Positions 13,341 through 26,830 are shown, counted from the stretch's first letter. The stretch: DNA of 64,000 nt from Fasciolopsis buskii (GCA_008360955.1 LUCM01006281.1:186024-250023); one strand, 5' to 3'. The notes: generated by a model not told the origin, from the letters alone. Numbers and translations: made by a program.

Positions 13341-14970
13341 CTGCAACTAATCAATTTTGAGGTGTCAATGGTGGGATAAGCTATCGCATTACAGTTTGGT
13401 TTCCACTTAAAATGTGTTCTTCTCCCAGGAAGAATTAAAGTGTGCACGAAATACTAGACCGTGAACACAGGAAGTCGCACACTAGCCCAGTAACTCAGAT
13501 ACTAATGGCGTATGCGGAACGGGACCCTCAATTCATTCTGGCGTCGGTGCGCCTTGCACAATGGGAGATGTGCAATCATGGTTTAAAATAATACGGGGCC
13601 TACGGCCGGCAGGGCAGTCGGACATAGAAATGTTGGCGACAAATGGGTACGGATTGGAACATTTATGCCCCCTAGGGGCACCATGCATTAATCGGGTATT
13701 GGCAGGGAAGACAGCGCGGAATTCGAGAAGCCGGCCAATCGTCTACCAAGCAAAAGAAGAACTTATCACTACATCGCAAACCGAGTGTGGACTACTTTTT
13801 ATGTAGATTAATGGGGTTACCTTGAGCAAAGAACAAACGGTTCAGTTATCAGATTAGGACACGGCATGCATTTTGCGGCCATAAGAAACTTTTCTGTTTG
13901 AGAAACACTTAAAATATTTTTAGTTTGAAAATGTTGCAAAACATTTAGGCTCATTATTTTGAATGGTATAAGGTTTATGACTCAACACTATTAGTAGATT
14001 TTGTAATTCGATGAGGTTTCACCTACCTTGGGTAGGCTTTGTAAAAGCAAATTTTATTATCCATAATATCCATATAATAATAATGCACTCCTCTTGTCAT
14101 TTGGTTCTAAATGTTGGGTTCCCACTGTACTGTATCATCAGAAATCCTAAATGGAACAAGGAAAATCGCAGAACGGCCACCAACTTTGATAGCTCTCCAC
14201 TAAAAACACCTTATTTTTGTACATTTCTCGCAGCGATTAAAATCACCATTGCGTGCACTCAACTCCGCATTATTGAAGCGTTTAAAGAGACAGCCCAGAA
14301 TTTTAGTAGTATCTATATGGGGAAAAACAGTTGTTTTAAAACTGTTAATAGGTCATAAACACCGAAAATTTAATCGCACTCCTAAGTAGGAATTCCAGGT
14401 CATGATCTCATTTTTATAGTCGTTTGTTGCAAAGTTCGTTTTACGCAGTAAATGTTTCACTAAATTTAGCAGCCAGTTTCTTAAAGGAAAATGCCTCAAG
14501 CAGTTACTAGAGGAAGCTACAGAACGTTTCTATATTTGTTGGAAGACTCGAGAGCTTCACGGTGGAAGAATAAAATGGCACTAACTGTACGGCGCATTCG
14601 TGTATGCACGTACTGATGACCTGACGTGAGTGCGGTAGCGTGGCGGATATTCAATCCATATACTCTTTTTCTAGGCAAGAGATCAACACAACTACGGCGA
14701 AATTGAACTGTTTATGTCGAATGATCAGCTGGGGCCGAAAATAAAATGCATTATCTAGATGGCACTACGTAGACACCCTATGTGGTTTGGAAGTAGTAGA
14801 ATAGGAAGGCAGCATTTCATCGAGATATGAATTTATCGCAAACAAGTGTGAATACAGAAGCACATCTATGAATTACTTTTTGGAATCTACTTCCCTTCTT
14901 TAGTCATTCTGGTCAAAGTTACACAATTGTAACCTTATCAATACGATTCTTTTTCATATTCAGTCATTTA
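13341..14970. other. no recognised gene; GC-rich island
   Basis: A GC-rich block at about 13490-13760 stands out in AT-rich surroundings. It carries an 81-codon plus-strand frame (13561-13806) with no recognisable motif and a near-palindrome around TGCCCCCTAGGGGCA. It may be part of an unrecognised repeat. The rest, including a 115-codon frame at 14011-14358, shows nothing I can support. Confidence 0.4.
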
Positions 14971-15371
14971 CTAGCGTAGGAATAAATTATTCACTTTTTC
15001 GACCTCAACACGTGCTCTTCGAGTAGCATGCTGTACAAAGTCAATCAAGCTTGAACCCAATGAAGAGACGTCATCAAAGATACTACAACTTGACGGACTT
15101 CCCCACAAAAACGGACGCTGGGGATTGGGCTTATCGTGCTGTTGTGGACCATCGGATACAGGATTTTCTATATTCTTAGGTGCCTTCATTTTCTCATCCG
15201 AGTCGTTTGGGTTGTGATTCACGTTTTTGGGGCTCCTTCCAAACACCGCAGATGGTCGTTGGTTGTCGTGCGTCACGTAAATTCGTACGTAACTGTTGCC
15301 TTCTTTCAGCATCGACCTTGAAGCATCCTTGAGTTGATGATCATTTTGAAGAAGACAGTAATCTTCTCCAT
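14971..15371 (-). CDS. PB1-domain protein, copy A, exon 2 (terminal)
   Basis: This is the terminal coding exon of a 189-residue protein. The acceptor is CTGTTTTCAG just above 15371. The split codon g|AT continues the frame of exon 1 (25303-25471), and the joined length of 570 bases is an exact codon multiple. The exon opens with the PB1 OPCA motif DGEDYCLLQNDHQL (residues 57-70) and closes the domain with YVRIYVT (84-90). The remainder is a low-complexity Asn/Pro/Lys/Asp-rich linker (about 95-145), then SIFDDVSSL with a possible Atg8-binding core FDDV (155-158), then a basic helix containing VQHATRRAR (169-177). PB1 domains mediate front-to-back pairing through acidic OPCA and basic surfaces. 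The similarity to sequestosome-1 is confined to PB1, with no ZZ finger or UBA visible. Function is inferred as a scaffold or adaptor. Confidence 0.75.
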
Positions 15372-15907
15372 CTGAAAACAGGTCAAACATAAAACAAACA
15401 GGGAGATTCGCATAAGTACGTTAAAGCAGCGTTGTTTATCAATGCGGGGCTACAAAATTTGTTGCGCGATTGATCAAAGTAAAGATTCATATTCGAGGAA
15501 GAGCTTTTTGAAGTACAGTTAACGAAAGACAAAAAATAACAAAATGTTAGGGTTAAAAAATAGAGGAAGCAATGCGGCACCAGGTGCGCATCGCATTGAA
15601 TAAAGCGCGCCATTCGTCAGCTTTCAAAACTTAACAAAATTTAACCATTTTGGTTTTTATACGAATAACAGCTGGTGCAGTTTCTCATAATAAGAAGATT
15701 CGGTTGGAAACCTGGGTATTTTTATCAAGTCTACAAGTAAAATAAATCCTTTTTAGCCTCAGCAGTATTCAATCTTCAAATCCCTCATGGTACGAAGAAC
15801 TCCCCTCTCGTGAGAGTCGAATATTATCTTCTTATGGCCAGCACAGTGCGATTTAATAATAAACATGTTCTGTACCGTGGAGTGAAATCAAATAAAACAC
15901 TGTAAAC

Positions 15908-16000
15908 CTGACCGGTTAGCTTACTGGTTATGGCGTTTGAGACATAGTTGTTCATTTTTGGTGGCAGCCTAGGTTTCGGTTGGGCTTATGTACTCGCTGT
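15908..16000 (+). repeat. tRNA-like SINE remnant
   Basis: TTAGCTTACTGGTTATGGCG resembles a tRNA A box, and a weak B-box-like segment (TAGGTTTCGGTTGG) lies about 55 bases on. It is more worn than the other copies in the window, and its family membership is uncertain. Confidence 0.3.
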
Positions 16001-19000
16001 TCGCTTTCAGCAACGGCGAATGTGCAGCATAACGCTTGAATAGTTCCCAAGTTATTCGCTGACTTTTCACACTTCACGTTAAACCGTTTCATGTTCAATT
16101 AAGCTAATCTTGAAATAAAATTAACGTAATGGATTCTTGTCTGGTTTATCTGTGCAAAGTCCAACGTTTCTTATTGGTATTTGTATCGTCGATCAAAAGA
16201 AAGGCGGTTTTCAGCCAGAGAATTGCTTTGTTTAAATCCTCGATGTCGGGCCCTAATCACATCATTATGCGAGGCAATGCGCGAAAGCTAGGATTTGTAC
16301 ACATCTACTTTGAGATGGTCCTTTCGTTGTCAAGAAAGTCTTGGCAACATTCATGACCCATTTTACAGCAGAAGGTATATAATTAGCTGCAACCTAGCGG
16401 CAAACTTTTCGACACCACCATTCCACCACGAAGCTCAGATCCCCTTTGGAAGACCATAGAATCATTGCTTAGCTGTAAATTGCTTGTCGTGAATTATTGG
16501 CCGCGCGATATACTGCATACAGCACTTACTTCCATTGGAATCGAAGGTGTACGTATCCTCTCCAATCCCAGAAGATTTGGAGGTATAAATTCACAAAATT
16601 AGGATGACATTCGGGCCACGCCATTCATGAATAATTCATTCTTTGATGTCAGTGGGTATACGGATGTTGGGATGCAGAGTGAAAGCAACAAACAGAGGAT
16701 GCAGCGAGATGATTAATTCAGCAGCATTATAATATTAAACGTCAAGTTTTGTGGGGTGAGTTAGTTTGTTTTATGTGGAGAGTTTGAACCCATTGCCTTG
16801 CTGAGATAAGTTTGAACATCTCGAAATTAAGGCTTTAGTAATTCCAAGTGTTTATATCTAAATTTGCTTGAATCGATTAACCAGTAAAGCCTATTGACAT
16901 AGATGAATTTGCCCAGGTAGGCCGCTACTTCAAGAATTAGTTGTTTTGAAGTAAAGCTCAATCCTTTTTTCGACGTTTTTTTTTCTCACATCGAAACTAG
17001 ATGTCTCGTCAGACTTGTTTTCTTACAGGTAAATGGCTATGCATATCTCTTGTAACCACTGTTTCACAGCTTCTCTTGCGTAGGCACCAATGCCTGCCAC
17101 CATTACTGTTTTCTACATGCAGTGCACCTGTTTAGTTAATTTTACGTTTTGATTCTGCTCCACCTGGTAACTATGTATATACATATACGTATGCATATAT
17201 ATTACATGGACCCATAAACTATAGCAGAATGTGACAGCACTTCTGTCACGCCACACTTGGAGTCAATAAGACACAAATGAGCGAAATTACATACTGCAGA
17301 ATTGGAAGCGACAAATTAGCGAAAATGCTCTCCTCCGATAGTTTCACAATCTGGGACCAAATTTTTCATCCCAGGTCTAAACACAATCGAGGATTCAGGG
17401 GACAATCTTTCGTCTCTTGGCGCTTCTTCGGGTTTTGAAAACGGAATTGGCCACCAGAATGGCGGTTCGCTGTGAATAAGGTGGGTTCACCCCACAAAAG
17501 AAGCATCTGCAGATAATAAGCAGTAGCGCTGATTGTGGGTGCATTTTCGACGTGGTAAGCATTGTTCTCATAAAGGTATGAAATTACTAACTCGCTGGGC
17601 TTTTTGCCTGTTATTAAATAAAGCCACTGGTCCCCATTTCGTTCCATCTGAATAGCGTTTTCTAGGGAAGAGAAACGAATGAACCAAATCATTTTCATTG
17701 GCTCGTTTAGAAAGTTTCTGCTGACTTGCAGGTTGCACCTGGATTTACAGTGGGTTTAGGGGCAATCTTGGAACAAAGCAAAGCAATGCGGCAGAGAGAG
17801 CATGCTACCCTTTTCTGAGTAATTTTAGTGACTGTGGCTATTTCCACTACTGATTTCGTGCTGCGATGATCTTGATATTCCACTGGTTGTGGTAAAATGT
17901 TAGAAAGTTGGCGATCACCTCGCGAAAAACCCCTTCATTTAGGTTGTTGGCATGTCAAGGTCCTGTTACAAGTGAACGGTCAGTGGGCGGCAGTGCCAGA
18001 GCTGCATGAATATCATACAGAGTTTTATCCCAGGAGTCCACCTTCTCAACTCCGCTTCCAGAAGTATTCGAACTCCAGTGACCGGTGAATTCTGCTGCTT
18101 CAAACACAGTAAACTTGTAGACCGCTCCGAAATGAAAGGATTTACATTCTCACTGATCAAAACACTAGCATCACTCCACTGTTCTGGAGATGCAAAATCC
18201 GTCATACTCATCGCAGCTTGCTCCAGATGACCCTGCACAAACTGGGTTGTTTGCCCTCTAAATCCTGATCAATGTGGAGGACAAAGCAACACAAGTTAAG
18301 TTCCACGATCCTCTGTAAAACGAATTAAATCTTGCATCCAGAAGAAATAGGTTTTGTCTCGGGAGATTAAATGTGCGCAAAGACACCTGGGAATTCATGC
18401 ACCATATCCGAAGACGAATGACGCTCGGCCGGCTACATTTTTTGTTCCAGGAGATGTCAGGCGTGTCTTTGGTCGCGGGGCTTTCGTCTGCAAAGATCTA
18501 ATCTGATCTGATCTGACGCCGATTCGCCCATTATTGTGTAAAATGTATGCACCTATTTTCGCCCACCTGATAGGCACTAATGAGAAATGTTCGAAATCAT
18601 ATGTTTCACTGATGACGAAGTATAATATTAGGATTCCACGGTTTGTGGAAAATGCAGATCCCAAGAAAGTGTCTTCAACAGAGTTTCGTGTAATGTGGGG
18701 CCATTAGTAAGAGTCTGTGAACATTCGGATTAGCCAAAACTAATGGTAAGTTTGAGAGGCTGTTCTTTCTACTCACAAACCTACTACTTTTGGCAAAGCT
18801 TTTGTGTGCATGTTCCAGATAACAGGATAGAAGTTCAGCCGAAAGAAGACTGTGAATAGCGGAATATACGAATCAACAGAATGACCTACGGACAAAAGAA
18901 AACATGATGACGTTATATGTGGATTCCCTGACCTGAAACATCAGAGTATTATTTTTATATTATTTGGAAACTACTTGCTGCTATTTTACTGAGACAGGCT

Positions 19001-19350
19001 GGAAATACATCATCGATTTTTAAGTCAGTCGCCTTCCTTGGTTAACATCGTAGAAAATTGGTAATCGTTTTCTTCTGCATACGGCACCATTATGATTCTG
19101 TCCTGACACAATCACTGTCGGGTGTCTGTTTACACACTGTTACTGGTGCTAAAAGATCACTGCATTGCTGCGTATTGTTCAGCTGGTTTTAGAACTTATG
19201 TTGATATAGGCGGTACCAGTCTTGTTACGCTGTATCAAAAGACAAAGTTTAAAGCATCATTGAGATGTTCATTCAAGCCCAGCACTCACCGAGTTTTGCC
19301 AAGTGAAGTCAATCAATTAAATCCTTGGATAAGAAAATTTGCTGTTTAAA

Positions 19351-20035
19351 CTTTACGTGGATGATATAAGTGTTGCGGATAGAATGGTGCCTATAAATTC
19401 TGTAAAAAATGAAACCAGTTTCACCTGAACATGATCCATTTACACAAAGAAAATAGCTTTACACGGTGTATATTAGAATTGTCCGATAGACGCTTCCGTC
19501 AAGCTGTCAATTTACAGGAAAATAACGTAGAATTGTCTTTGGATAAACTTGCACGGCTTGGTCTTCTTTTAAATGAAAGGGAATCGAATCCTTTCTTTGG
19601 ATAATAGATCGAGAAAGATTTGCACGAATGCAATTTAGTGTTTCTTTGTCACAGACTAACCTTGCCAACACCGTTCACGAAAGTTTTAGACACAAGCCAA
19701 ATGTTTGCAATAAATCTGTCCATTTAAAAAATGAAAATCATTGAAAGCGTCACAAATGACTTTTTCATTGATGTCAACCGAGTGCATTGTATAAAAACTT
19801 CTGTTTCCACACCCAAAGCATTCTCGTGGTTTGCGTTAAAATATGAAGACTGGGATTCCAAGGCTCATGCTTTTCCGGCAAAACTGTCACAAGAATAGGA
19901 GAATGCCAAATTAATCAGCGAGCAACATTTGGGTCAGTTGAATAATGGAGCTGGGCAATTCGTTTGCCCGGCTCAGCGAAAAAATCAATACCACCCTGAG
20001 TTACGAGAAAGAACACCAATCTCTGGCCTACTACC
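19351..20035 (+). other. unidentified coding-like remnant in intron
   Basis: The plus strand reads LYVDDISV at 19351-19374, which resembles a reverse-transcriptase catalytic box. About 400 bases on comes a charged, tryptophan-containing reading (FSWFALKYEDWDSKAHAF, near 19815-19870) broken by stops. I cannot connect the two into one element or name a family, so this may be a very old retroelement or chance. Confidence 0.2.
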
Positions 20036-20064
20036 ATATATATATATATATATTTATATATATA
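20036..20064. repeat. (TA)n microsatellite
   Basis: About 29 bases of TA repeat with one TTTA interruption. Confidence 0.9.
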
Positions 20065-22226
20065 GTCCTTTTAATCGAAAGCATCCAGCAAATGTTTCCT
20101 GCAAGTAAACAACCTGAGGTTTTCAAATAGCGATTCCTTAAGTTTTCAACTAGTGAACAGTCGATTATTTGGTTTGTCGATTGTGTCCAAGAAATAGTTC
20201 TTGCGTGCCCTAAATCTCCTACGTTCCACTCCAACTCTTACTGATAGAAAGGAAATAGACTAATTATATCCGCTAACTTTGGTCCGGAGCTAAGTCTGGG
20301 TGTTGTGTATGGAGATGATACTATTGACTTCTCTGCCTCATTTTGCATTATTTCCCGTAAAACATGAAACTGTTTTTCGTTAATACTGCTTCATAAGTTG
20401 TGAATGATTCACTCAAAACAAGCTTTTTCACTAATGTTTGTTATCCTGTTTCATGGGAAAACCGCTGAAAGGGATTAACTGCCCTTTTTCGCTTAACTTA
20501 CCGTTTGGCTAATGCTATTGGATCAACAGGGAACTTTCACGTCGCTTTTGGGGATGTTCTGATTAGTATTGATATGTTACCTGAATTGTGGTTTAGGATC
20601 GCCAATACTAATATAATGGTTTCAGAAGTGGGACAACGAAGGAATTTGTATGTGGTCTGCTCTAATCCACATAAGTGAGCATTTTCCGTCGCTCTAACGG
20701 ATAATCTCATGCATCGGGTCTTGTTCGTAGGACCGTATCAGTTGCTCAATAGGATGGTTAAAGTATCTTACAAAATTGCACATATAAACAAAACGGTATG
20801 TTGTGAATCCAAATAACCAGGGCTTTCGACTGCCTTCTAAATTAATCAGTAAAAGCTTACTATATGTAATGTGCAACCCTGCAGATAAATTCAATGCGTC
20901 ATCATTCACCTGGTTTTACACATTGCGGTTGATCTTCATACATCAGTAGTCAGGAAAGTATTTTTACTTGCTGCTCTTTGTACGGAGAGTATGGTCTGGG
21001 GACTGGAACGAACAGGGTTATGTACTGAAGCTGATGAGTGGTGGAAAACGTCATTTCATATTCAAGATTTGTGAGAACCATTGGCCGACGATTAAACTTC
21101 CTGTGTTCTACCGATAATCTGTTTCCCCTGTCAGTAGGTCAGACGTTGATTCATCTTGAAGAAAAATTGGTATATCGGGATTATTTCGCTTCGCGGTGGA
21201 CATCGGATGCCTAAGAGTTTAGCTTGGCATATTTTCCTGGACGATTATTTGCGGGTAAAGACGTTTCATCAACAATGTCTTTCATATCCATAGTTCAGCA
21301 GTGATCATAACTTCAAAACAAACTGTTCCTTGTACGAGCAAGAAGAGATCTAGGAATTTACACATGCGTTTCAAAGAAGCGAATTGAGTAACATATAGAC
21401 AGTATTTGGTTCAAGCGATGTTTTGTGCTGTATTCGGCAAAATGATTTGACAAAAGACGTTTTGTGGCATACTGAAGCCTTTTGAAATAGGCTCCTTTAT
21501 TTTCCCCTGATGGGCAATCAATCACGTCAAGCAGTCATGAAAGGTGATCCACAAAATCGTTTTCTGTCCGATTTGCTTTGCTTTGGGAGGAAATTATAAG
21601 CTACGTATCCGTACTTTGTTGGTAGTTTTACCGCGGTGTTCACAACTATGTCGATTTGAAAATTTTGGGAACGGAAATGCCAGTCGATCTAAGGCGTGCT
21701 GATAGGAAATTTTTAACGGAGTCCTAAGACTTATCCCAAAACCAAGAATGGAAGGCAAGCAACGTCCTTTCTAATCATTTTCCGAGGGCCCAAAATTTCC
21801 ATCGGCACATATGATACGGTGTTGTTTTGTATAAACGTTTGCGTACAATGATTAATGTTGCATTTCAGTCAAAAATGTAGAGGTAAAACTAAAATAGGAA
21901 AAAACCTCCACACTCATAATCTTGTAACAATCATCGCACATTATGATAGGGTGCTCAGGGATTCGACTGAAACCCAGTCACGATTAGTCAGAATTCGTAC
22001 TAAAGATGGGATAATGGATTTCCTGTAAATATTGATTCTAGAGGGTATGGAACGAAAAGCGGAGCGTGTTAAAAGTTGTGAGCGGGACTTTGGGAAATTG
22101 ATGTGCAGAGGATGGAAGAATTTTGTGAGCGAATTTTCTCCATGCTGCTAAGTGTTGGTCAGCTAGGTTTAGGAACAATTCAGTTAGTGGCACGAAGAAC
22201 ACACGGCTAATAAATGATAGCCACCG

Positions 22227-24531
22227 CTAAAGAATCTTAAAGTCTTCTTTTAAGTAAACCCGCAAAAGTAATAGAAGAACGGGAAAGAAGGATTGGAAAA
22301 ACATTGATATACAAATCGGGCGATGGTGCTTTATTTCACCTTGTAGCGCCGAAGCTTCCTGATTTGGAATGACAACCCTCGGAGATTCTTTAGACAGCTG
22401 GAAACGTGAGAAGTCCACTTCAGATATTATCAATAGTAACTCCTAGGTATTTCGCAGAATCACCCATGGCAAGTTCTTTTGAGTTGATGGAAGACGTTTC
22501 GGATGGGTAGACTGACCGAGAGAGACAGAACAGACATTGGAAACAATTGGATTGGTTGAGATCTAAACCAGCTCGTGCAGATAAATCGCGAACGAAAGAT
22601 AGGTTGTTGGAAAACCCTTGAAAATCATTGTTGTTTGAAACGGCTCGAGGGAAGGCCGCATCATCAGCATACTTGATCAGATGACAGGGGGAGTTAGTTG
22701 ATAAGTCACTGATGTAAGTTGAGGAGAGAGCCGGTGAAAGAGCAGCACCCTGAAGCACTCCTGAAATGTTAATCAACGGTTTTGAAGTTTTACCGTTCAT
22801 TTATGTGCACTGGGTTCGGTTAGTAAAGTAACCACAGTCATGCTACTAAAGAACTGGGACAACCAAATGTTCCCAGTTTGTGACGTAGACGAGACTGTGG
22901 GACCAAATCGAATGCCGACGAATAGTCTAGAAAAACCGCAACGCACATATGTCATCAGTGCGTTTAGGGACTTACAAATGTGGTGAATAAGGAAGGCAAC
23001 AGCGTTTAAATTGGAACTGTAAGAATTATAGACAAACTGAAAAGGATCGTCAGGAGGATACATAGAAGAACGCAGGCGCCTAAGTATAGCACGCACCGTC
23101 AGTTAAAGACCAGAAGATGTCAGGATGATTGGGCGAAAACATTTCGCCAAAGGAGTGGAACTGCTAGATTTAGGGATGGGAATAATAAAGACGGGTTTGC
23201 AACAATCAAGTATGGAAGATGAGATTAATGGTGAGGTAATCAGAGAAAAGAATGCATCCATCAGGGTCACAGCTCCATGCCTCAAGATAACTAAAGACAG
23301 ACTGTCAGGACCAACCGCTGTGATAATTTTAGTAGTGCAGAGAAGGGCAGGCACCCCTTCCCTAGAAAACTTTTAACTATCACACCATCACCCGGTCCAA
23401 ATATGAATGAAGTATAAGTGGAAGAATGGATGAAGTCTTGATTGATACTGTCTTCTTCCCACACAACATTTGAATGCCATGCGATAGAAATCGGCTGTTG
23501 TAATCACTTAAGTGTTGGTTGGCGAAAATAGTGTCAATGAGTTGGATTTTCGCTTGTTTAAATTGGAAATGTACTGCACGCTTAAGTTATTACGGGAATC
23601 ATAGAACTGCTTCTTCCGTCTTCGTAGAGATTCCACTTTCTGGGTGCAGATACGGCCATTTGAAACGACTAGTGTTTCTAAGAGATGGTGAATATGAAAG
23701 ATTGCGTTTGCCGTCTCTGTGAAAAGTTTGACATTGTCCGTGAGCAGGGGTTCAAAAGAGAAGCAGGCAGATGCGAGTGAAAGGGATTTCTGAGGAAAAA
23801 TACGGCTGTTGTGTGGAACGTTACGGAGGTGAACTCGGATTTGGTTAGTTTGCTTAAAGGAATGGGAAGCAGACGTAGAGTGTATCTTGGGGCTTAGCAG
23901 AAGCGGACAATGTTCGCTACTTAAAATTAGAGAACCCATTTTCGGGGAGAATAAATCAGGGCGGTGGGTAATAACCTTATCTAAAATGGAGCCGCCTCTG
24001 GTCAGAGAGAGGTAGAGGTCAGTGAAATCAAACAGGAGGTGTTAGGGTAGATGCATGACTGAAATCACCCACAATAATATATAGATTATCCCCGAGAAGA
24101 GGAACAATAAATTCTAGAAAAGAGTGGAATAAAGATGTGATATTGTGTTACGAGCTAAAAGGGGCAATATATAGGTTCGTTATGATTGTACTGGCATGGC
24201 GAGAAAATCTAGGATGACACCGTGTAACGAGACAGTCAGTTCCGTTTAGCCAGTACGTATAAACCACTTCGGACTTTCCAGACCAGAAGGAGTTGATGTA
24301 TTTTGCCACACCGCCTCCAATTCTCTTCTTGTCTGAAACTCTGCCCTGCCAATGGAGTCTGAAGCTCTCTATCGACGCGAGTGATTCAGCGGTATCCGGG
24401 TTCAGCCACGATTCTGGTATGCAGATGACACACGTGCGAACATGGATCGGTGATTTAAGTATGAGAGACAGATCCGACGTTTTTGTAGTCAGAGAGCGTA
24501 TGTTGATGCTTAACAATGCCGAAATGGACAT
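22227..24531 (-). mobile_element. CR1/Jockey-like LINE ORF2, degenerate
   Basis: The minus strand reads through an endonuclease followed by a reverse transcriptase. The EN part (24531-24148) begins LLSINIRSLTTK and contains CVICIPESWLNPDT and GGGVAKYI, the usual opening of CR1/Jockey-type endonucleases. A poorly conserved linker follows at 23939-23508. RT blocks then come in several frames: AVGPDSLSLVILR with FIIPIPKSSSS (23354-23103), FRFVYN-like fingers (23096-22797), then GVLQGAALSPALS and KYADDAAF (22800-22420, catalytic YADD at 22671-22660). A C-terminal thumb-like segment follows (22433-22227). Frame changes at each junction show a dead copy. It lies inside the long intron of PB1 copy A in the same orientation. 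I found no clear target-site duplication or 3' tail. Confidence 0.7.
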
Positions 24532-25302
24532 CTTGGCTGGTGGGATACATTTAAGAGCTGCCTGCCAGCCAGTGCGAGTACCTCTTTTAGCTCGATGAGA
24601 AGATCGTTGAGGTTAAGCAGTGCGTGATCTCAGTCCATGTTGAGAAACAACACGATTTTTAAGCGACAGTAATTCCGATCGATTGTAGCTACGAACGGAG
24701 ACCAAAACCGAACCAAATATCCGACAAGAAAACAGTGAAATAAAGGTGACATAGAGATGTAGCGCAGATAGTCAATTTGCGCGCCTGGTTTGACCCAGGT
24801 GAATGATCGCTTTCATTTGGTAAGCAGCTCTGAAAATGGATGTCACTATCAGTTATGCCATGAATTGTACCCACGGGGTGCACGGCTGCTAATACACGAA
24901 CCAACGCGGAAGTACATTTACCCCATACTCCAAGGTGAAATGTTGGCCGCCAACCTTAGTAAGACAAGTGGCAAATAAGGAGCTAGGTAATAATGGGACT
25001 ACTTTTATTTAACAATGTTTCCTTCGGTGTCTGAGCTGGATATCATTGATTACTTTATTCCATCTATTGGTTGCAGGTAATCGCGACATATTCCACTGGG
25101 CATCACTCATTTGCAAACGGGAATGCCTGGATAAATGACAAAGAAAATGCTGTATTTAATGTAGCACTTAAGTCTGATGACCTTAGTTGCAGGATTAGCA
25201 GATTAGAAGGCAACCTTTCTGTAGGCCTTGTGTCCTTGTTTAGTGCCACAACAATTCAATGATAGAATATTCAATACACAAAGAAGAGCAGAGGGAACTC
25301 AC

Positions 25303-25471
25303 CAAACCAATACAAACGGAGGTCACTTGGTGAAGCATGAACAAATTGTTCCGCCTGTTTCACTAAACAGTCCCACGTGGCTTCATCCACACTTTCGTCC
25401 ACGTTCCATCGGATCACTTGCATTTCTTCACTCGAGTCCGTGGATTGTGTGATCAGCTTGAACACAGTCAT
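25303..25471 (-). CDS. PB1-domain protein, copy A, exon 1
   Basis: The first coding exon runs from ATG at 25471 to a GTGAGT donor (intron from 25302). It encodes residues 1-56 plus one base of the next codon. It holds the first half of the PB1 domain: strand 1 VFKLITQ with Lys5, then MQVIRWNVDESVD, a helix WDCLVKQAEQFV and strand DLRLYWF. It matches exon 1 of copy B at about 32 of 55 aligned residues, and the intron falls at the same codon and phase. The start was chosen because it matches copy B. Upstream in-frame ATGs at 25588, 25549 and 25528 could add up to 39 residues. The TATA-like box at 25600-25594 would place transcription start below 25588, which argues against the longest form. Confidence 0.75.
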
Positions 25472-25593
25472 GTTTGTATTCAATTTTTTCGGGTTCGAAT
25501 TGATTTCATTTTCATCCAAATTACTCATTTGTGTGGCTGCGATTACCATCAGGAATCGCACGCGTAATCCATTTGCTGTCTTTCCCATGATTC

Positions 25594-25600
25594 ATATATA
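25594..25600 (-). promoter_or_regulatory. TATA-like box for PB1 copy A
   Basis: TATATAT on the minus strand, about 125 bases upstream of the chosen ATG at 25471. It is supported only by position and composition, in AT-rich DNA. Confidence 0.25.
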
Positions 25601-26811
25601 CTGGTTACTATTTAAGTAGATCTGTACTATTCGTAGGTCGACATCCATTTTTCACCCATCACTGCTTTTGAGCAAATAAGCACACGCATCAACCCACGTG
25701 AATCAAGCATGCTGCCCAGTTCATGTGATATTCGATTTCCACGGGGTAATCTATATTTAACGTGTTACAGCATGGTTTGATGTAATCTAAACATTCAGCT
25801 ATAGTCGAAACGTGTAACAAACACCACGCGAACATATTCCAGTCAACTACCAAACAGGATAAATAGCCATTTACTTGAGTTGTTATTCTTCTTATTCTTC
25901 GGGATGTGATTAAGCGAATAAACCGTCAGCCGAAAACTGTAGTTACTTTTAGTGAGAATTTATGCCAGTAATCTAATCAATATCATATTTGGCTATTTTT
26001 GTGTCTCAACTCCGGAACGTCGTATGCCCACTAAAGAGAACAAAATGAGATGTACCCCGGACAATTTCAGGTGCGCATTGGTAGAAATACAGAACGTGTA
26101 AACATCAGTAACTTTTTAGAAGACGATTGCCTTCGCTGTGACCTGGTCATTTTGTTTTGATATATACCAGCTGCACTATGAAACTGTTTTCTACTCATTT
26201 TTTGATATTTGTGCAGCCATCCAGTAAAAGGACATGATATATATTCATTAACATTTAATTTTAAATTTGGTCACGGGTTTACATGGACCAAGCTACAGAG
26301 GTTACTGCCCCTTCGCAAAGCTTGAAAGATAACCAGTCTGTTCAGAAGATCATACTGGATTCCGGTGTATCGCAACATAGAATCATCTTGGAAAACAACT
26401 AACGAATGTTAAACTGTCTGCCTTTTTAGAATACTCGCTGATCCCCCGTCTCCACAATTCAGCTGAGAAGGCCTTCGATACTTTGATCGTGTTACATTGC
26501 AAAACTAAGAGGGATAAGAGAAAGTGAAAACTGCGGCTTGAAGATTGGATGCTAGAAATGTCTCTTCAGCATTCCTTTTATGGAATCTCATCAACAAAAT
26601 CAAGGTGCCACTCAAGCAATGCGAGCAACATTTTCCGTACCGCAGATAGTATTTAAATCCCTTACCTCATTGCACGATTAATCCACTCGCCATATCCACT
26701 GACAGTCAAACCAGTTTCATATTTCCTTTTTCTAATCGGAACAAAGCGCATTAACTATGTGATTTTATAATCAACCCGAATACTGGAGAAACAAATTTCT
26801 GTCTTTGAATG

Positions 26812-26830
26812 ATATATATATATATATATA
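26812..26830. repeat. (TA)n microsatellite
   Basis: A pure TA run of about 19 bases. Confidence 0.9.

Larger units (their letters stand above)
15372..25302 (-). other. intron of PB1 copy A (9931 bases)
   Basis: This phase 1 intron runs from GTGAGT at 25302 to TTTTCAG at 15372. It holds a tRNA-like repeat (15908-16000), a TA run (20036-20064) and a degenerate CR1-like LINE (22227-24531) in the same orientation as the gene. The remaining open frames (for example 17366-17698 minus, 110 codons; 18395-18664 minus) have no motif I know and are treated as non-coding. Confidence 0.65.

Noticed and set aside
15372..15390. Reading copy A exon 2 as an independent gene from ATG 15390
   Set aside because: MFDLFS is the translation of the acceptor CTGTTTTCAG. 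The PB1 domain would lack its first half without exon 1.
25304..25588. Start of PB1 copy A at ATG 25588, giving 39 extra N-terminal residues
   Set aside because: The extra residues have no counterpart in copy B, and the TATA-like box at 25600-25594 would put this ATG at or before the transcription start. ATG 25471 aligns exactly with copy B.
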